Shown: positions 34,120 to 43,535, numbered from the stretch's first letter. The stretch is DNA of 64,000 bases from G965195345 sp965277775 (GCA_965277775.1 OZ255843.1:1426001-1490000), one strand, 5' to 3'. The notes: generated by a model not told the origin, from the letters alone. Numbers and translations: made by a program.

Positions 34120-34130
34120 AGTAGGTCTCC

Positions 34131-35075
34131 TTAAGATGATGATTGGTCAGAAAATCCGTGCAAAAAAGCGCTGACGCTACCACCGACCACCGACAGATTA
34201 TAGCCCCCTTCTAAGGTGGCAATGGCGCGGTTATTGCAATGTTGATGGGCATAGGTTTTTAAGGTTTCACCCAGCCAGTAGTAGTCTTCATCGTTTAAGC
34301 ATAATTGCGCCAAAGGGTCTTGCTCGTGTCCGTCAAAACCAGCAGAAATTAACAAAATATCGGGCTGAAATGCATTGATGGCGGGTGTGATGATTTGTTC
34401 AAAAGTTCGGCGGTATTCTGCACCCCTTGTGCCTGCGGCAAAGCCCACATTAACGACGTTATCGTGAGTGCCTTGTTGAGTGCCCATTGGGAAAATATGC
34501 TGTTGATAGGTTGAACAGAATAAGACATTGTCATCGCCCGTTAAGATGGCTTCTGTGCCATTGCCATGGTGCACATCAAAGTCAACAATGGCAACCTTGA
34601 GATGTAATTGTTGGGTGATGTAACGCGCAACAACGGCGATGTGGTTGACCACACAAAAACCCATTGCAGTTGCAATTTCAGCATGGTGTCCTGGCGGGCG
34701 GACAGCGCAAAAAGCACGGCTGTAGGGGGCATCATTTTGTGTTGAGCAGAGGGTGTTTGCGGCTTGAATTAAGCCACCGCAGGCGTGTAAAACCGCGTCC
34801 ATGGTGCCCGCTGACAGGCTGGTATCAGCGTCGATGTACACCAAGCCTTGCGTGGGTTGTTGTTCAAATAGGGTATCAATGTAATGTTGCGGATGGGCTA
34901 AATATAAGGTTTCACGGGGGCAGGGTTGCAGTGCTTGGCGGTGCAGTGACAGGCCGTTCTCCTCGGTTAGTCTAACGGCTTGTTCAATGACTGATAGACG
35001 TTGGGCATTTTCAGGATGCCCAGCGGGATTTTGGTGATTTAAACTAGCACTGTGATGGAGATAGCCTAACGCCAT
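34131..35075 (-). CDS. Histone-deacetylase-family (AcuC/acetylpolyamine amidohydrolase-like) deacylase
   Basis: The 314-residue Zn-dependent deacylase shows class II HDAC motifs: RPPGHHAE near 140, the zinc-site FDVHHGNGT near 175, SAGFDGHEQDPL near 262 and LEGGYN near 295. Bacterial members remove acetyl groups from proteins or small amines such as polyamines. It overlaps the Trm112-like gene by 10 bp upstream and lies 11 bp before the M24-type gene, so it may initiate the same catabolic cluster. Substrate is unknown. Confidence 0.9.
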   Translation of the reverse strand: MALGYLHHSASLNHQNPAGHPENAQRLSVIEQAVRLTEENGLSLHRQALQPCPRETLYLAHPQHYIDTLFEQQPTQGLVYIDADTSLSAGTMDAVLHACGGLIQAANTLCSTQNDAPYSRAFCAVRPPGHHAEIATAMGFCVVNHIAVVARYITQQLHLKVAIVDFDVHHGNGTEAILTGDDNVLFCSTYQQHIFPMGTQQGTHDNVVNVGFAAGTRGAEYRRTFEQIITPAINAFQPDILLISAGFDGHEQDPLAQLCLNDEDYYWLGETLKTYAHQHCNNRAIATLEGGYNLSVVGGSVSAFLHGFSDQSSS

Positions 35076-35254
35076 TGCTCTTGTTCTTCAGCAGACATTT
35101 GACGCGCTTGTTCTTCGATTAAGATTGGTATGCCGTTATTGATTGGATATGCCAGACCCATGCCAACGGAAATCAATTCATTGTTTTTTTTGTCCCACTT
35201 CAAGGGGGCTTTACTCACAGGGCAAGCGATCAATTCTAATAGTTTAGGGTCCAT
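35066..35254 (-). CDS. Trm112-family zinc-ribbon-like protein (YcaR)
   Basis: The 62-residue protein MDPKLLELIACPVSKAPL matches the YcaR/Trm112 family, commonly found next to lpxK. Only one of the classical Cys pairs is visible (a single Cys, ACPVSK), so zinc binding may be lost, as in other proteobacterial members. I use ATG 35254, which leaves 2 bp to the lpxK stop; an in-frame codon at 35284 would lie inside lpxK and add an untypical N-terminus. Confidence 0.88.
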   Translation of the reverse strand: MDPKLLELIACPVSKAPLKWDKKNNELISVGMGLAYPINNGIPILIEEQARQMSAEEQEQWR

Positions 35255-35256
35255 AG

Positions 35257-36249
35257 TTAACCTTCTAATCCAAGTTTTGTCCAAACCTGATGAAAAAACT
35301 CATCGGGTAAATCAGCTTCAACGCGCACTTCCCAACAATTTTCATGCGAGATTTGCTGGCAAATCGTTCGACATTTTACCGCATCTTTGCTGGTCATTAA
35401 CAGGCAAGCTTGTGGGTTCAAATCAGCGTTAGAAAAGCAGTGATGATCGGGCAATGGTTGCGGATTAAAACTCAGGTTAAAGGTCTGTAGGTGATTGAAA
35501 AACCTTTGCGGGTGGGCAATCCCAGCCAATGCGATCAAGTTTGATTCTTTTTTGAAATCAGATAAGGGGCGTTTTTCACCGCTGATGAGATTAATAGCGT
35601 GTTCACCCACCAAGCGCATGACGGCATGGGTTTTGACATCTTTAATGGGTTGTTGAGTGGCAACCTTAAAATCTGCTTGAGACAGACGGTTGGGGCTCTC
35701 ACGCAAAGGACCCATGGGCAGTAAATGACCATTTCCAAAAACGCGTAAGCCATCAATCATAACGATTTCAATGTCGCGCCACATTCGATAATGTTGTAAT
35801 CCATCATCGCTGATGATGACTTGGGGCTGGTGATGCGCTTGCAAGTATTCAATGGATTTGACTCTATTGGGTGAAATCACCACGGGCAGTTGTGTGGATT
35901 GTGCAATCAGCAAGGGTTCATCGCCCACTTCTTGAGCGGAGGCGTCGGCCTTGACGAGAAGGGGATTCTTAGCCAAATCTGGTAGGCTGGCACCATAACC
36001 ACGACTGATGATGGCGACGCGCACAGATCGATTTTTTAGGTGGTTCGCCAGAGCAATGACCATCGGTGTTTTGCCGTTACCACCCACAGTGATGTTGCCC
36101 ACCACGATGATTTTTGCTTGGTAAGGCTTGACGCTTCGACTCAACATCCATCGGCGCAAACGACTCAAAAACCCATACAACAGTGTGAGTGGATAGAGCA
36201 ACCACATCAACGCATGGCTGTTATACCAAAAATGAGGGGGTTTACGCAT
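35257..36249 (-). CDS. lpxK: Tetraacyldisaccharide 4'-kinase (LpxK)
   Basis: The 330-residue inner-membrane-associated kinase of lipid A synthesis phosphorylates the disaccharide 4' position. It has an N-terminal hydrophobic helix (MWLLYPLTLLYGFL), a Walker A loop VGNITVGGNGKTP near 50-62, and the catalytic Asp region IISDDGLQHYRMWRDIEIV near 143. The gene shows that the organism makes lipid A, hence is Gram-negative. It is followed 2 bp later by the Trm112-like gene and preceded by comEC. Confidence 0.95.
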   Translation of the reverse strand: MRKPPHFWYNSHALMWLLYPLTLLYGFLSRLRRWMLSRSVKPYQAKIIVVGNITVGGNGKTPMVIALANHLKNRSVRVAIISRGYGASLPDLAKNPLLVKADASAQEVGDEPLLIAQSTQLPVVISPNRVKSIEYLQAHHQPQVIISDDGLQHYRMWRDIEIVMIDGLRVFGNGHLLPMGPLRESPNRLSQADFKVATQQPIKDVKTHAVMRLVGEHAINLISGEKRPLSDFKKESNLIALAGIAHPQRFFNHLQTFNLSFNPQPLPDHHCFSNADLNPQACLLMTSKDAVKCRTICQQISHENCWEVRVEADLPDEFFHQVWTKLGLEG

Positions 36250-36295
36250 TGGTGGAGGCTAGTCTCTTTGTTATGGGTATGGCTTCAGTTGTCAT

Positions 36296-38431
36296 TTAAC
36301 CACATTGTCTGCGCCAAAACCTTGGGTGTTCTTTGCGCCACTCGGTTACTGGCATTGTATCACCACGCCCCAGCCGAATGATGATGGTACCGGAGCAGGC
36401 CGTATTATAGATTTTGAGGGCATGGCGACCATAACGGTCTAAAACAACTGAGTGTGGGTGTCCATAACGTGAGCGATGCCCCGCAGATATGAGAACGCTG
36501 TGTGGCTTCACTGCTTGCAAAAAACCATCGTGGCTCGACGTTTTTGAGCCATGGTGTGGAGACAACAGCCATTCGGCGCTCAAGTCATGGTTTCGCATCA
36601 ATTGCTTCTCTGCCTTTTTCTCAATATCACCCGTCAGCAGCATCCCATCTTTGGCGGTTTTGATTTGTAATACACAGGAAAGATTATTACCCTTTAGCTC
36701 GGAGAGGACCAACCATCGAAAGTCAACACCGTCCCATTGCCACTGACCGTGGCAATTGCCAATGCCAACCAACTTAGCTTTAGGATAGCGTTGGTGGAGG
36801 ATAGCCAAGCCACCGCGGTGGTCAATATCAGGATGACTGACCGCAATAATGTCAGGCGTTTTATTAGAAAAATAGTGTAAGGCAGGGGAAACCACGCGCT
36901 CGCCCATGCCTTTTATGCCTGTATCGTAAACCAGACGATGGTGACGGGTTGAAACAATCACAGCCAACCCTTGCCCCACATCCAAAACGGCCACCTCAGC
37001 TTGTCCGTTGGGTAATTTTTCATGCCATGGAATGAGGCAAACAATGCCCAACAAAAGCAGGGCGATTCGGTGCCGTTTTTTGCCAGTGTAAACCACCGCA
37101 CCCCAGAGCAGACCGATGGATAGAATAGAAAAAACCATTGAGGGTTTGGCCGATAAAACACGCGCATAGGGCCACTTTGCCACCCACTCTAAAAATTGAG
37201 TCAAATACTCTAAAAAGACGGCACTGTAAGTCAAAAGCGCATCGGTCAAAGGCAATATGACGACGCCAATTAACGCCATGGGCACCAGCAACCAGCCAAC
37301 GATGGGGATGGCTATCAAATTAACCAAGGGCGCGGAGAAGGAGACCATGCCAAAATAATAATTGACGATGGGCATCATGATTAAAACCAATGCACCTTGC
37401 ACGCGAACCAGTTGCCACCACCTATTTTGTGGCGCCTGTTTGACCAGGCTAATCAAGATGGCGACAGCAAGAAAAGACAATACAAATCCAGCAGATAACA
37501 TACTGCGTGGGTGCAGTGATGCAATCAGTATAAAAGCCACAAACAAGACGAACCAAGGTGGAAAAAAACGTTTCTTTAAGAAAGCGCAAGCAAATAATAA
37601 CAACATGATGAAGGCGCGTTCGGTCGGAATTGAAAAACCGGCCAAAGCGGCGTAAATGAATGCCATAAAGAGGGCTGAGACGACGCCAACCGTGGGTGCG
37701 GGCAGGTACAAGCACGCGCGTTCAGAACGACGCCACAACCACGAAAAAATAAAGCCAAAGAACAGCGCAACCAATCCAATATGTAATCCAGAGATGGCGA
37801 GTAAATGGCTGGTACCCGTGCTCGCCAGAATGTGCCAAATATTGGGGGGCAGTTCACTGCGATCGCCAAGGACCAGCGCTTTGACCAATGCTCGGCCGAT
37901 TGAAGGCGGAAGGTGTTTAGAAATGTGATTGGTTAAGGATTGACGAACGCTGTGGATCGAGCGCCACTCTACTGTGCCCAATCGTTCGGCCACGTGTTGA
38001 TTTAATACATAACCCGTCGCTTGTAAATGGTGCATGAATAGCCAGTCTTCAAAATTATAGGCATCGGGGCTTGCCTGACCATTGGGTGCTCGTAACTTCA
38101 CCACCAAGCGCCAGCGTTCATCCGCATTGATTGGGGGCATGTGTTCTTGCAAGCGCCAACTTAAACGCACCAAAAAATCCTGCTGACATCCATCTTCGTC
38201 AGATTGGTAGCTGCGCTCAACGGCAAAATTAAAGCGTTGAATTTGTTGTGCGGGGTTCATTGAGGGGAGTCCAACCACGCGACCTTCAATGATCAACATG
38301 CGATTTAATAAACTCGGATGAAGCGTTTCATAAGTGGATGCCGTCATACCCCAATAGCTAATCAAACCGATGATCCACACGACAAAAATGCCCATCAGCA
38401 AGGTTTTTGCATGCATTTTTATATTGTTCAT
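36296..38431 (-). CDS. comEC: DNA uptake channel ComEC/Rec2
   Basis: The ~711-residue membrane protein for single-strand DNA import in natural transformation has three parts: an N-terminal DUF4131 domain, a central competence domain with many helices (STGTSHLLAISGLHIGLVALFF is diagnostic), and a C-terminal metallo-beta-lactamase-like domain (DVGQGLAVIV, SHPDIDHRGGL, LLSPHHGSKTSS). All parts are present and unbroken. I choose ATG 38431 (MNNIKMHAKT) rather than a TTG at 38467. It lies upstream of lpxK, a common neighbourhood in Gammaproteobacteria. Confidence 0.94.
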   Translation of the reverse strand: MNNIKMHAKTLLMGIFVVWIIGLISYWGMTASTYETLHPSLLNRMLIIEGRVVGLPSMNPAQQIQRFNFAVERSYQSDEDGCQQDFLVRLSWRLQEHMPPINADERWRLVVKLRAPNGQASPDAYNFEDWLFMHHLQATGYVLNQHVAERLGTVEWRSIHSVRQSLTNHISKHLPPSIGRALVKALVLGDRSELPPNIWHILASTGTSHLLAISGLHIGLVALFFGFIFSWLWRRSERACLYLPAPTVGVVSALFMAFIYAALAGFSIPTERAFIMLLLFACAFLKKRFFPPWFVLFVAFILIASLHPRSMLSAGFVLSFLAVAILISLVKQAPQNRWWQLVRVQGALVLIMMPIVNYYFGMVSFSAPLVNLIAIPIVGWLLVPMALIGVVILPLTDALLTYSAVFLEYLTQFLEWVAKWPYARVLSAKPSMVFSILSIGLLWGAVVYTGKKRHRIALLLLGIVCLIPWHEKLPNGQAEVAVLDVGQGLAVIVSTRHHRLVYDTGIKGMGERVVSPALHYFSNKTPDIIAVSHPDIDHRGGLAILHQRYPKAKLVGIGNCHGQWQWDGVDFRWLVLSELKGNNLSCVLQIKTAKDGMLLTGDIEKKAEKQLMRNHDLSAEWLLSPHHGSKTSSHDGFLQAVKPHSVLISAGHRSRYGHPHSVVLDRYGRHALKIYNTACSGTIIIRLGRGDTMPVTEWRKEHPRFWRRQCG

Positions 38432-38481
38432 TTGGATAAGCGTTTTAAGGGATAATTTGCACGGCAATTAAAGGAGTGGTA

Positions 38482-38994
38482 ATGATTGACTGGTTTTTGA
38501 AAAAAATTCCAACAAAAGAAGACATAACACATAGCAAAAAATATGCGCTCATTCGTGGCTTTCTGCACCATACATATTTGTGGCATTGGCATCGACGACC
38601 TGTTGGCCGTGCTTGTGCCATAGGCATGATTGGGGCATTTACACCCTGGCCGTTTCAAATGATTCAGTGTGCCATATTGGCGATCATCTTTCGTGCGCAT
38701 CTTCCGCTTTCGGTGGGGTTGGTTTGGATCACAAATCCCATAACCATTCCTATTTTTCTGGTTATGGTCTATCAAACGGGGGCCATAATATTGGATGTGT
38801 CATTGGATACCAGCCACTTTCAGTGGACCTACGAATGGTTTGTAGACAACTTCATTGACCTGTGGCGTCCCGTTCTGTTGGGCTGTCTAATCCATGCCGT
38901 CTTTTGGGCGGTCGTACTTCAAACAGTGGTCTTAAAAATATGGCGTACGCGCATTATTCGCAAAAGAAACACGCGCCTACGCAAAAGCCAATGA
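38482..38994 (+). CDS. DUF2062 family membrane protein
   Basis: The 170-residue protein shows the DUF2062 signature: RACAIGMIGAFTPWPFQM near 50, then FRAHLPLSVGLVWITNPIT, plus two or three membrane helices and a basic C-terminus. Its function is unknown; it is often encoded beside comEC. The start ATG 38482 has an AAGGAG site 5 bp upstream. It is divergent from comEC, with about 50 bp between the starts. Confidence 0.9.
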   Translation: MIDWFLKKIPTKEDITHSKKYALIRGFLHHTYLWHWHRRPVGRACAIGMIGAFTPWPFQMIQCAILAIIFRAHLPLSVGLVWITNPITIPIFLVMVYQTGAIILDVSLDTSHFQWTYEWFVDNFIDLWRPVLLGCLIHAVFWAVVLQTVVLKIWRTRIIRKRNTRLRKSQ

Positions 38995-39021
38995 ATCACC
39001 AACCCCGTCATTAAAGGATTT

Positions 39022-39600
39022 ATGAAACTACTTTTTGATTTTTTGCCGATTATATTGTTCTTTGTTGCGTACAAAACGACCGATATTTATGTGGCCACCA
39101 TGGTCGCCATGATCGTGTCGGCTTTGCAGGTGCTGGTTTATCGAGTCAAATTCAAGAAATTTGATAACATGCAGTTGGTGACCTTGGCCTTGATTACCGT
39201 ATTGGGTGGATTAACTTTAATCTTACAGGATGAGCGCTTCATCAAGTGGAAACCCACCATGGTGAACTGGGCATTTGCTGTGGCCTTACTAGGCTATGGC
39301 TGGTATAAACAAGCCCCAGTGATTGAAAAACTGTTGGGTAAGCAGATCAAATTACCCTTGCCCGTGTGGTACAAATTGGATTATTCGTGGGCGATTTTTT
39401 TTGGTTTTTCAGGCGCTCTAAATTTGTGGGTCGCGTTCGAATTTTCAACCGACACCTGGGTTCATTTCAAACTGTATGGGTCTATTGGACTGACTTTGGC
39501 GTTTATCGCCCTTCAAGCCCTCTACCTTAGTCGCCATTTGACAGAATCCCCAGAAACGACCCTGGCAAAAGAGGCGCAAGAAAATGAAGAAGATGCTTAG
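39022..39600 (+). CDS. yciB: Inner membrane septation/intracellular-septation protein (YciB)
   Basis: The 192-residue protein has about five membrane segments and family motifs FDFLPIILFFVAYK at the N-terminus, DERFIKWKPTMVNWAFA and WVAFEFSTDTWVHFKLYG. YciB (IspZ) affects cell-envelope synthesis and division. It lies 27 bp after the DUF2062 gene, probably in one transcript. The Glu-rich tail (AKEAQENEEDA) is longer than in E. coli. Confidence 0.94.
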   Translation: MKLLFDFLPIILFFVAYKTTDIYVATMVAMIVSALQVLVYRVKFKKFDNMQLVTLALITVLGGLTLILQDERFIKWKPTMVNWAFAVALLGYGWYKQAPVIEKLLGKQIKLPLPVWYKLDYSWAIFFGFSGALNLWVAFEFSTDTWVHFKLYGSIGLTLAFIALQALYLSRHLTESPETTLAKEAQENEEDA

Positions 39601-39844
39601 AGTCTTAGTCGTGGCTGTGTACCCTGTCACAATGGATGTTTTCTGGCAGAACAAAGGGTGACACTTTAATGACAAAATCATGGTTTTATAATGAATGATT
39701 GGTTGCAAGATTGCCTGACGCCATTGTTGAAAAAGATGCCCTTTTGCTATTAAAATATAATCAAGATAAAATTGAATCATCAGAGGGATTGTTTAAAGAG
39801 TCTCGTTTAAGATTGAGTACATAAAAAAACAAAAGATTGAATCA

Positions 39845-40324
39845 ATGAATTTCATTCGAATACTATTACTAAGTCAGTTACTACTGTTGTCACCCCTATT
39901 ACACGCAATGACCAATTCGTATTTTCAACGGATTGATACCAATCAAAGTGGCTTCATAGACGAGGATGAACACAACAATGCCACCTTGATGATTTTTCAA
40001 CATATCGATGTGGATGAAGATGGCTTGATGAGTTCTCAAGAATTATCTTCTAACGCCATCGGAATCAGAATGTTGAAGAAAGAAAAACTCCTCAAAAAAG
40101 ATGTGGATAATGATGGCAAGATCAGCCATTTAGAGTTTCAAGCGTTGCGTATGTATCAATTTCGTATGGCTGATGTCGATCAGGACCGAAGAATTTCTAG
40201 TGACGAATTGTTAATATTCTATAAATATCAAGCCTTTTCAAATATGGACTCAAATGCAGACTCGTGCATTTCTCCGAAAGAATTCGTCGGCTTTGAATTT
40301 GGTAAAACTAAATACAGTCGTTGA
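39845..40324 (+). CDS. Exported calcium-binding protein with five EF-hand loops
   Basis: The 159-residue protein has an N-terminal signal peptide (ILLLSQLLLLSPLLHA). Five 12-residue loops of EF-hand type follow: DTNQSGFIDEDE, DVDEDGLMSSQE, DVDNDGKISHLE, DVDQDRRISSDE and DSNADSCISPKE. The first three have all acidic/oxygen ligands; the fourth and fifth lack the central Gly and may bind poorly. The stop is one base before the ECF sigma factor start, so the two genes are coupled. A periplasmic or outer-surface calcium sensor feeding the sigma/anti-sigma pair is possible but unproven. No clear ribosome site precedes the ATG. Confidence 0.88.
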   Translation: MNFIRILLLSQLLLLSPLLHAMTNSYFQRIDTNQSGFIDEDEHNNATLMIFQHIDVDEDGLMSSQELSSNAIGIRMLKKEKLLKKDVDNDGKISHLEFQALRMYQFRMADVDQDRRISSDELLIFYKYQAFSNMDSNADSCISPKEFVGFEFGKTKYSR

Positions 40325-40325
40325 G

Positions 40326-40913
40326 ATGAAAGTAGAGCTTTTATTAAAACGGATCGAGGAAGGCGACGAGAAAGCCTTTGCTTCCTTAGTTAATCTATAT
40401 ACAAAAACATGCTTTCGCATCGCTTGGAGACAAGTGTTTGATGTTCAAGTAGCGGAAGACATTGTGCAAGAGGTGATGCTTAAATTATGGCAAAAACCCA
40501 TGTCATGGCAGTCAGGAAAAGGCTGTAAATTTGAAACGTGGTTATTCCGTGTTATCGTTAATCGATGTATAGACCACAAGCGTCGGAACAAGAACCAACA
40601 TCAATTTGATTCGTATGATGTGATGTTGGAATCTGGCGTTGATGTGTCGTCTATGAATTATGAGCCCGAGTCATTTCGACTCAAAATAGAAGAGCAGCAA
40701 TTGTTACATCTTGCCGTTGAGCGTTTAGACGAGCGAGCAAGAGTTGCAATGAATTTGTTCTATTATGAAAAATTTAGTCAAAAAAGAATTGCAGAAATTA
40801 TGGATACAACACCCAAAGCGATTGAGTCTTTGGTTGCGCGTGCCCGTAAAGAACTTAAGGAAATTTATAATGAATTGGAAACCGACAGAGCTGGACGACG
40901 TTCCAGCGCTTAA
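40326..40913 (+). CDS. ECF-type RNA polymerase sigma factor
   Basis: The 195-residue protein has sigma region 2 (VNLYTKTCFRIAWRQVFDVQVAEDIVQEVMLKLWQ, then FETWLFRVIVNRCIDHKR) and region 4 (LDERARVAMNLFYYEKFSQKRIAEIMDTTPKAIESLVARARKEL), with no region 1.1 or 3. I choose ATG 40326, 1 bp after the EF-hand gene stop, because region 2 then begins at the normal distance. It overlaps the anti-sigma gene by 44 bp. The target promoter is unknown, and I did not find an obvious self-promoter upstream of the EF-hand gene. Confidence 0.93.
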   Translation: MKVELLLKRIEEGDEKAFASLVNLYTKTCFRIAWRQVFDVQVAEDIVQEVMLKLWQKPMSWQSGKGCKFETWLFRVIVNRCIDHKRRNKNQHQFDSYDVMLESGVDVSSMNYEPESFRLKIEEQQLLHLAVERLDERARVAMNLFYYEKFSQKRIAEIMDTTPKAIESLVARARKELKEIYNELETDRAGRRSSA

Positions 40914-41448
40914 TATACCCGAGTGCCATCATTTGGAGGCCACCATACTGCTTCGTGCAGGGGGGATGGTTAGGGAAACCGCCTTGGCTGAACAAACCAA
41001 TCAAATTGGTTCGCCATCCGAGTGGCAACCCCCATATTTACATGTTCCAGAGCGCGACGGGTTAGAAGCGGACATACTGGAATATGTCACCTTAAAACAA
41101 TCTCTACAAGAAGATCAACACGAATTAGAAGAATTGGATATCCCTTTGTTGGGTGACCCGCCATCGACTTATGTCGCATCACGGATCATTGCCGAAGCAA
41201 AAAGTACAAATCAGGAAAAGCGATTTTTCAATGTACTGCCTTTTAAGAAGCCTCGTATTGTTAGGATGTCAGCCATTGCTGCCTCATTGTTTGTGGGTGT
41301 GATGATGATTGCTTTCCAACAGCAGTACCAGCAAGAACAATTGGTCGAACAAAGGGTAACCGATGCATTGGCATTATTTAGCGCGGATGACAATTTTTCT
41401 AATTTTCAGCATTTTTCAGAATTAGATAGCATCCTACCTTCAAATTAA
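40870..41448 (+). CDS. Membrane-anchored anti-sigma factor (putative)
   Basis: The 192-residue protein starts at ATG 40870 within the sigma gene. A cytoplasmic N-terminal part of about 130 residues contains two acidic repeats (PECHHLEATILLRAG and PERDGLEADILEYVT), one membrane helix near 133-152 (VRMSAIAASLFVGVMMIAF), and a short external C-terminus. This matches the layout of anti-sigma factors although the zinc-binding HxxxCxxC motif is missing. Position next to the ECF gene, overlapping it, supports the assignment. Confidence 0.75.
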   Translation: MNWKPTELDDVPALNIPECHHLEATILLRAGGMVRETALAEQTNQIGSPSEWQPPYLHVPERDGLEADILEYVTLKQSLQEDQHELEELDIPLLGDPPSTYVASRIIAEAKSTNQEKRFFNVLPFKKPRIVRMSAIAASLFVGVMMIAFQQQYQQEQLVEQRVTDALALFSADDNFSNFQHFSELDSILPSN

Positions 41449-41545
41449 GTTGATTATAGCCTGTTCTATAGCGTATTGACACTGCATTAGAGCTGGCTTC
41501 AATCATTCAGATCATGCCGACCACTGAGCAAAGGGATTGCCGTTG

Positions 41546-42229
41546 ATGAGTCCAAAAAATTTACCAGCCAGTTGGGCAGTGCCTCTTGAACCTGTTATTC
41601 AAAGCGATCAAATGCTTGATTTGAAATCGTTTTTAAGTCAAAGACATGCGCAGCAAAAAATCATCTATCCGCCGCCACAACTTTGGTTTGAAGCCTTAAA
41701 TCAAACGCCATTGGATCAGGTTAAAGCCGTCATCCTTGGTCAAGACCCCTACCATCAGCCCAATCAAGCACACGGCTTGGCATTTTCAGTCAGACAGGGC
41801 ATTCCAATGCCCCCATCTTTGAGAAATATATTTCAAGAACTGCACGCAGATTTACAAATAAGACGGACATCAACCGATTTAAGTGGATGGGCAAGACAAG
41901 GCGTGTTATTGCTCAATGCCGTATTGAGCGTGGAACACGGTGATGCAGGCAGCCATGCCAACAAAGGGTGGGAGAATTTTACAGATACTGTAATTAAAAC
42001 AGTGAGCCAAGAGCAAGATCATGTGGTTTTTATTTTGTGGGGGGCGTATGCGCAGAAAAAAATAGGCTACATCGATGCACAAAAACATTTGATCTTAAAA
42101 TCGGTTCACCCATCGCCATTGTCTGCCTCTAGGGGATTCTTTGGTAGCAAACCTTTTTCAAAAACCAATCAATTCCTGCTGGATTATGATATTGACCCCA
42201 TTGATTGGTCCGATGAAAACCCTGCTTAA
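41546..42229 (+). CDS. ung: Uracil-DNA glycosylase
   Basis: The 227-residue family 1 UDG removes uracil from DNA. The water-activating loop GQDPYHQPNQAHGLAFSV lies near 65-82 with the catalytic Asp, and the minor-groove loop is HPSPLSASRGFFG near 190. I use ATG 41546 with AAGGGA upstream; in-frame TTG codons just before it are less likely. It stands alone, downstream of the anti-sigma gene and convergent with the RDD gene array. Confidence 0.95.
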   Translation: MSPKNLPASWAVPLEPVIQSDQMLDLKSFLSQRHAQQKIIYPPPQLWFEALNQTPLDQVKAVILGQDPYHQPNQAHGLAFSVRQGIPMPPSLRNIFQELHADLQIRRTSTDLSGWARQGVLLLNAVLSVEHGDAGSHANKGWENFTDTVIKTVSQEQDHVVFILWGAYAQKKIGYIDAQKHLILKSVHPSPLSASRGFFGSKPFSKTNQFLLDYDIDPIDWSDENPA

Positions 42230-42270
42230 AGGCTGGAGCGAAACATCGAAAGCGGGACTTTTGTTAGCGC

Positions 42271-42798
42271 TTAAGTCTCCTCTGAGATAATCTTGACAGG
42301 TGCTTTTCTTTTTTTGATAACGACGGTATTTGCAAGTTTGTCGTGCCACCCTTGCTTTCGCTTATCAAATGCCACCCAAATAAAACCCAAAAACAAGGGA
42401 ATGGCCGAAAGGATATAGGCAAAGTACCGACCGAAAGATTGACCAGTTGTTAGGGTTTTGCCACTGTCGGCGTCCACGACTTCTAATTTGAATGCCATCT
42501 TGCCAGGTGTGGCTCTAAAGCGCCGCCAACACCAGGCGGTAAGGAGCAGCAGTATTAAAGTGATTGGTCCAAAATCTAGCAAAGCAATAGACAATAGATG
42601 CTCAGAAAAAAAATATCTAGCTTGGTTCAGAAATGGATCAAATTCTGCTGGGAAAATTTGATAGAAAATTAGATAGACGAAAAGTAGTGGGGAAAATACA
42701 ATGAGCACACCTAGGAGGAGTATAGTGGTATCAATGAGCATTGCCGCAAAGCGCACCCAAAATCCTGCATATTCTCTAATTATTCGATCACTATTCAT
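42271..42798 (-). CDS. RDD-family membrane protein, tandem copy 1
   Basis: The 175-residue protein opens with REYAGFWVRFAAMLID (the Arg of RDD and first helix) and has three or four membrane helices. The conserved cytoplasmic segment WRRFRATPGKMAFKLEVVDADSGKTL is followed by IPLFLGFIWVAFDKRKQGWHDKLANTVVIKK. Function of the family is unsettled (transport or stress roles proposed). It is the most distal copy of four tandem genes separated by 97-bp spacers. ATG 42798 is used; the preceding sequence has only CGGA/GAGG-like ribosome sites. Confidence 0.88.
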   Translation of the reverse strand: MNSDRIIREYAGFWVRFAAMLIDTTILLLGVLIVFSPLLFVYLIFYQIFPAEFDPFLNQARYFFSEHLLSIALLDFGPITLILLLLTAWCWRRFRATPGKMAFKLEVVDADSGKTLTTGQSFGRYFAYILSAIPLFLGFIWVAFDKRKQGWHDKLANTVVIKKRKAPVKIISEET

Positions 42799-42895
42799 CC
42801 TCGGTCCGTGCAATGCTTTGTTATAGCGTATGTTTCATGATTGATGTGTAATTTAGAGGATTGGCTTTAAAGCAAACTGAATTATTTGATAAATG

Positions 42896-43438
42896 TCAGT
42901 CATCCGCTACAAATATCACCGGTTCTGGTGCTGTTCTTTTTTTGATAACGACGGTATTTGCAAGTTTGTCGTGCCACCCTTGCTTTCGCTTATCAAATGC
43001 CACCCAAATAAAACCCAAACCCACGGGAAGGGCCGAAATGATATAGGCAAAGCACCGAACGATAGATCGACCAATTGTTAGGTTTTCGCCACTGTCGGCG
43101 TCCACAATTTCTAAATCTAATGCCATCTTGCCAGGTGTGGCTCTAAAGCGCCGCCAAAACCAGGTTGTCACGAGCAATAGCAGGATGATATTTACTGATA
43201 ACGACCCTGCGAATGGTTCAGTGGACGGCATTTCTCCTTGGGAATAAAATAGAAAGAGTATAACAAATAAGAGTATCCCATATAGCAACCAAATCACCGG
43301 ACCAAATATAAAGCCATCAGCGACCATTGCGGCAAAGCGCACCCAAAATCCTGCATATTCTCTAGGTATTTGATCATGTTTGTTTGTTTGATCATCCTTC
43401 GTTATAAGATCATTGTTGTTTATTTGATCACTAATCAT
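42896..43438 (-). CDS. RDD-family membrane protein, tandem copy 2
   Basis: The 180-residue paralogue has the same plan: IPREYAGFWVRFAAMVADGF, a second helix pair, WRRFRATPGKMALDLEIVDADSGEN and the identical C-terminal block GFIWVAFDKRKQGWHDKLANTVVIKKR. It differs mainly in the extramembrane loop after helix 1 and in the N-terminal Asn/Asp/Thr-rich leader (NNNDLITKDDQTNKHDQ). Start ATG 43438 is preceded by CGGACCGACG, a weaker version of the AAGGA site seen before copies 3 and 4. Confidence 0.87.
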   Translation of the reverse strand: MISDQINNNDLITKDDQTNKHDQIPREYAGFWVRFAAMVADGFIFGPVIWLLYGILLFVILFLFYSQGEMPSTEPFAGSLSVNIILLLLVTTWFWRRFRATPGKMALDLEIVDADSGENLTIGRSIVRCFAYIISALPVGLGFIWVAFDKRKQGWHDKLANTVVIKKRTAPEPVIFVADD

Positions 43439-43535
43439 CGTCGGTCCGTGCAAGGCTTCGTTACTAAGTTTGTATCATGACAGGCGTGTATTTTAGAGGA
43501 CGGGCTTTTAAGCAAACTGAAATATTTGATAGTTG

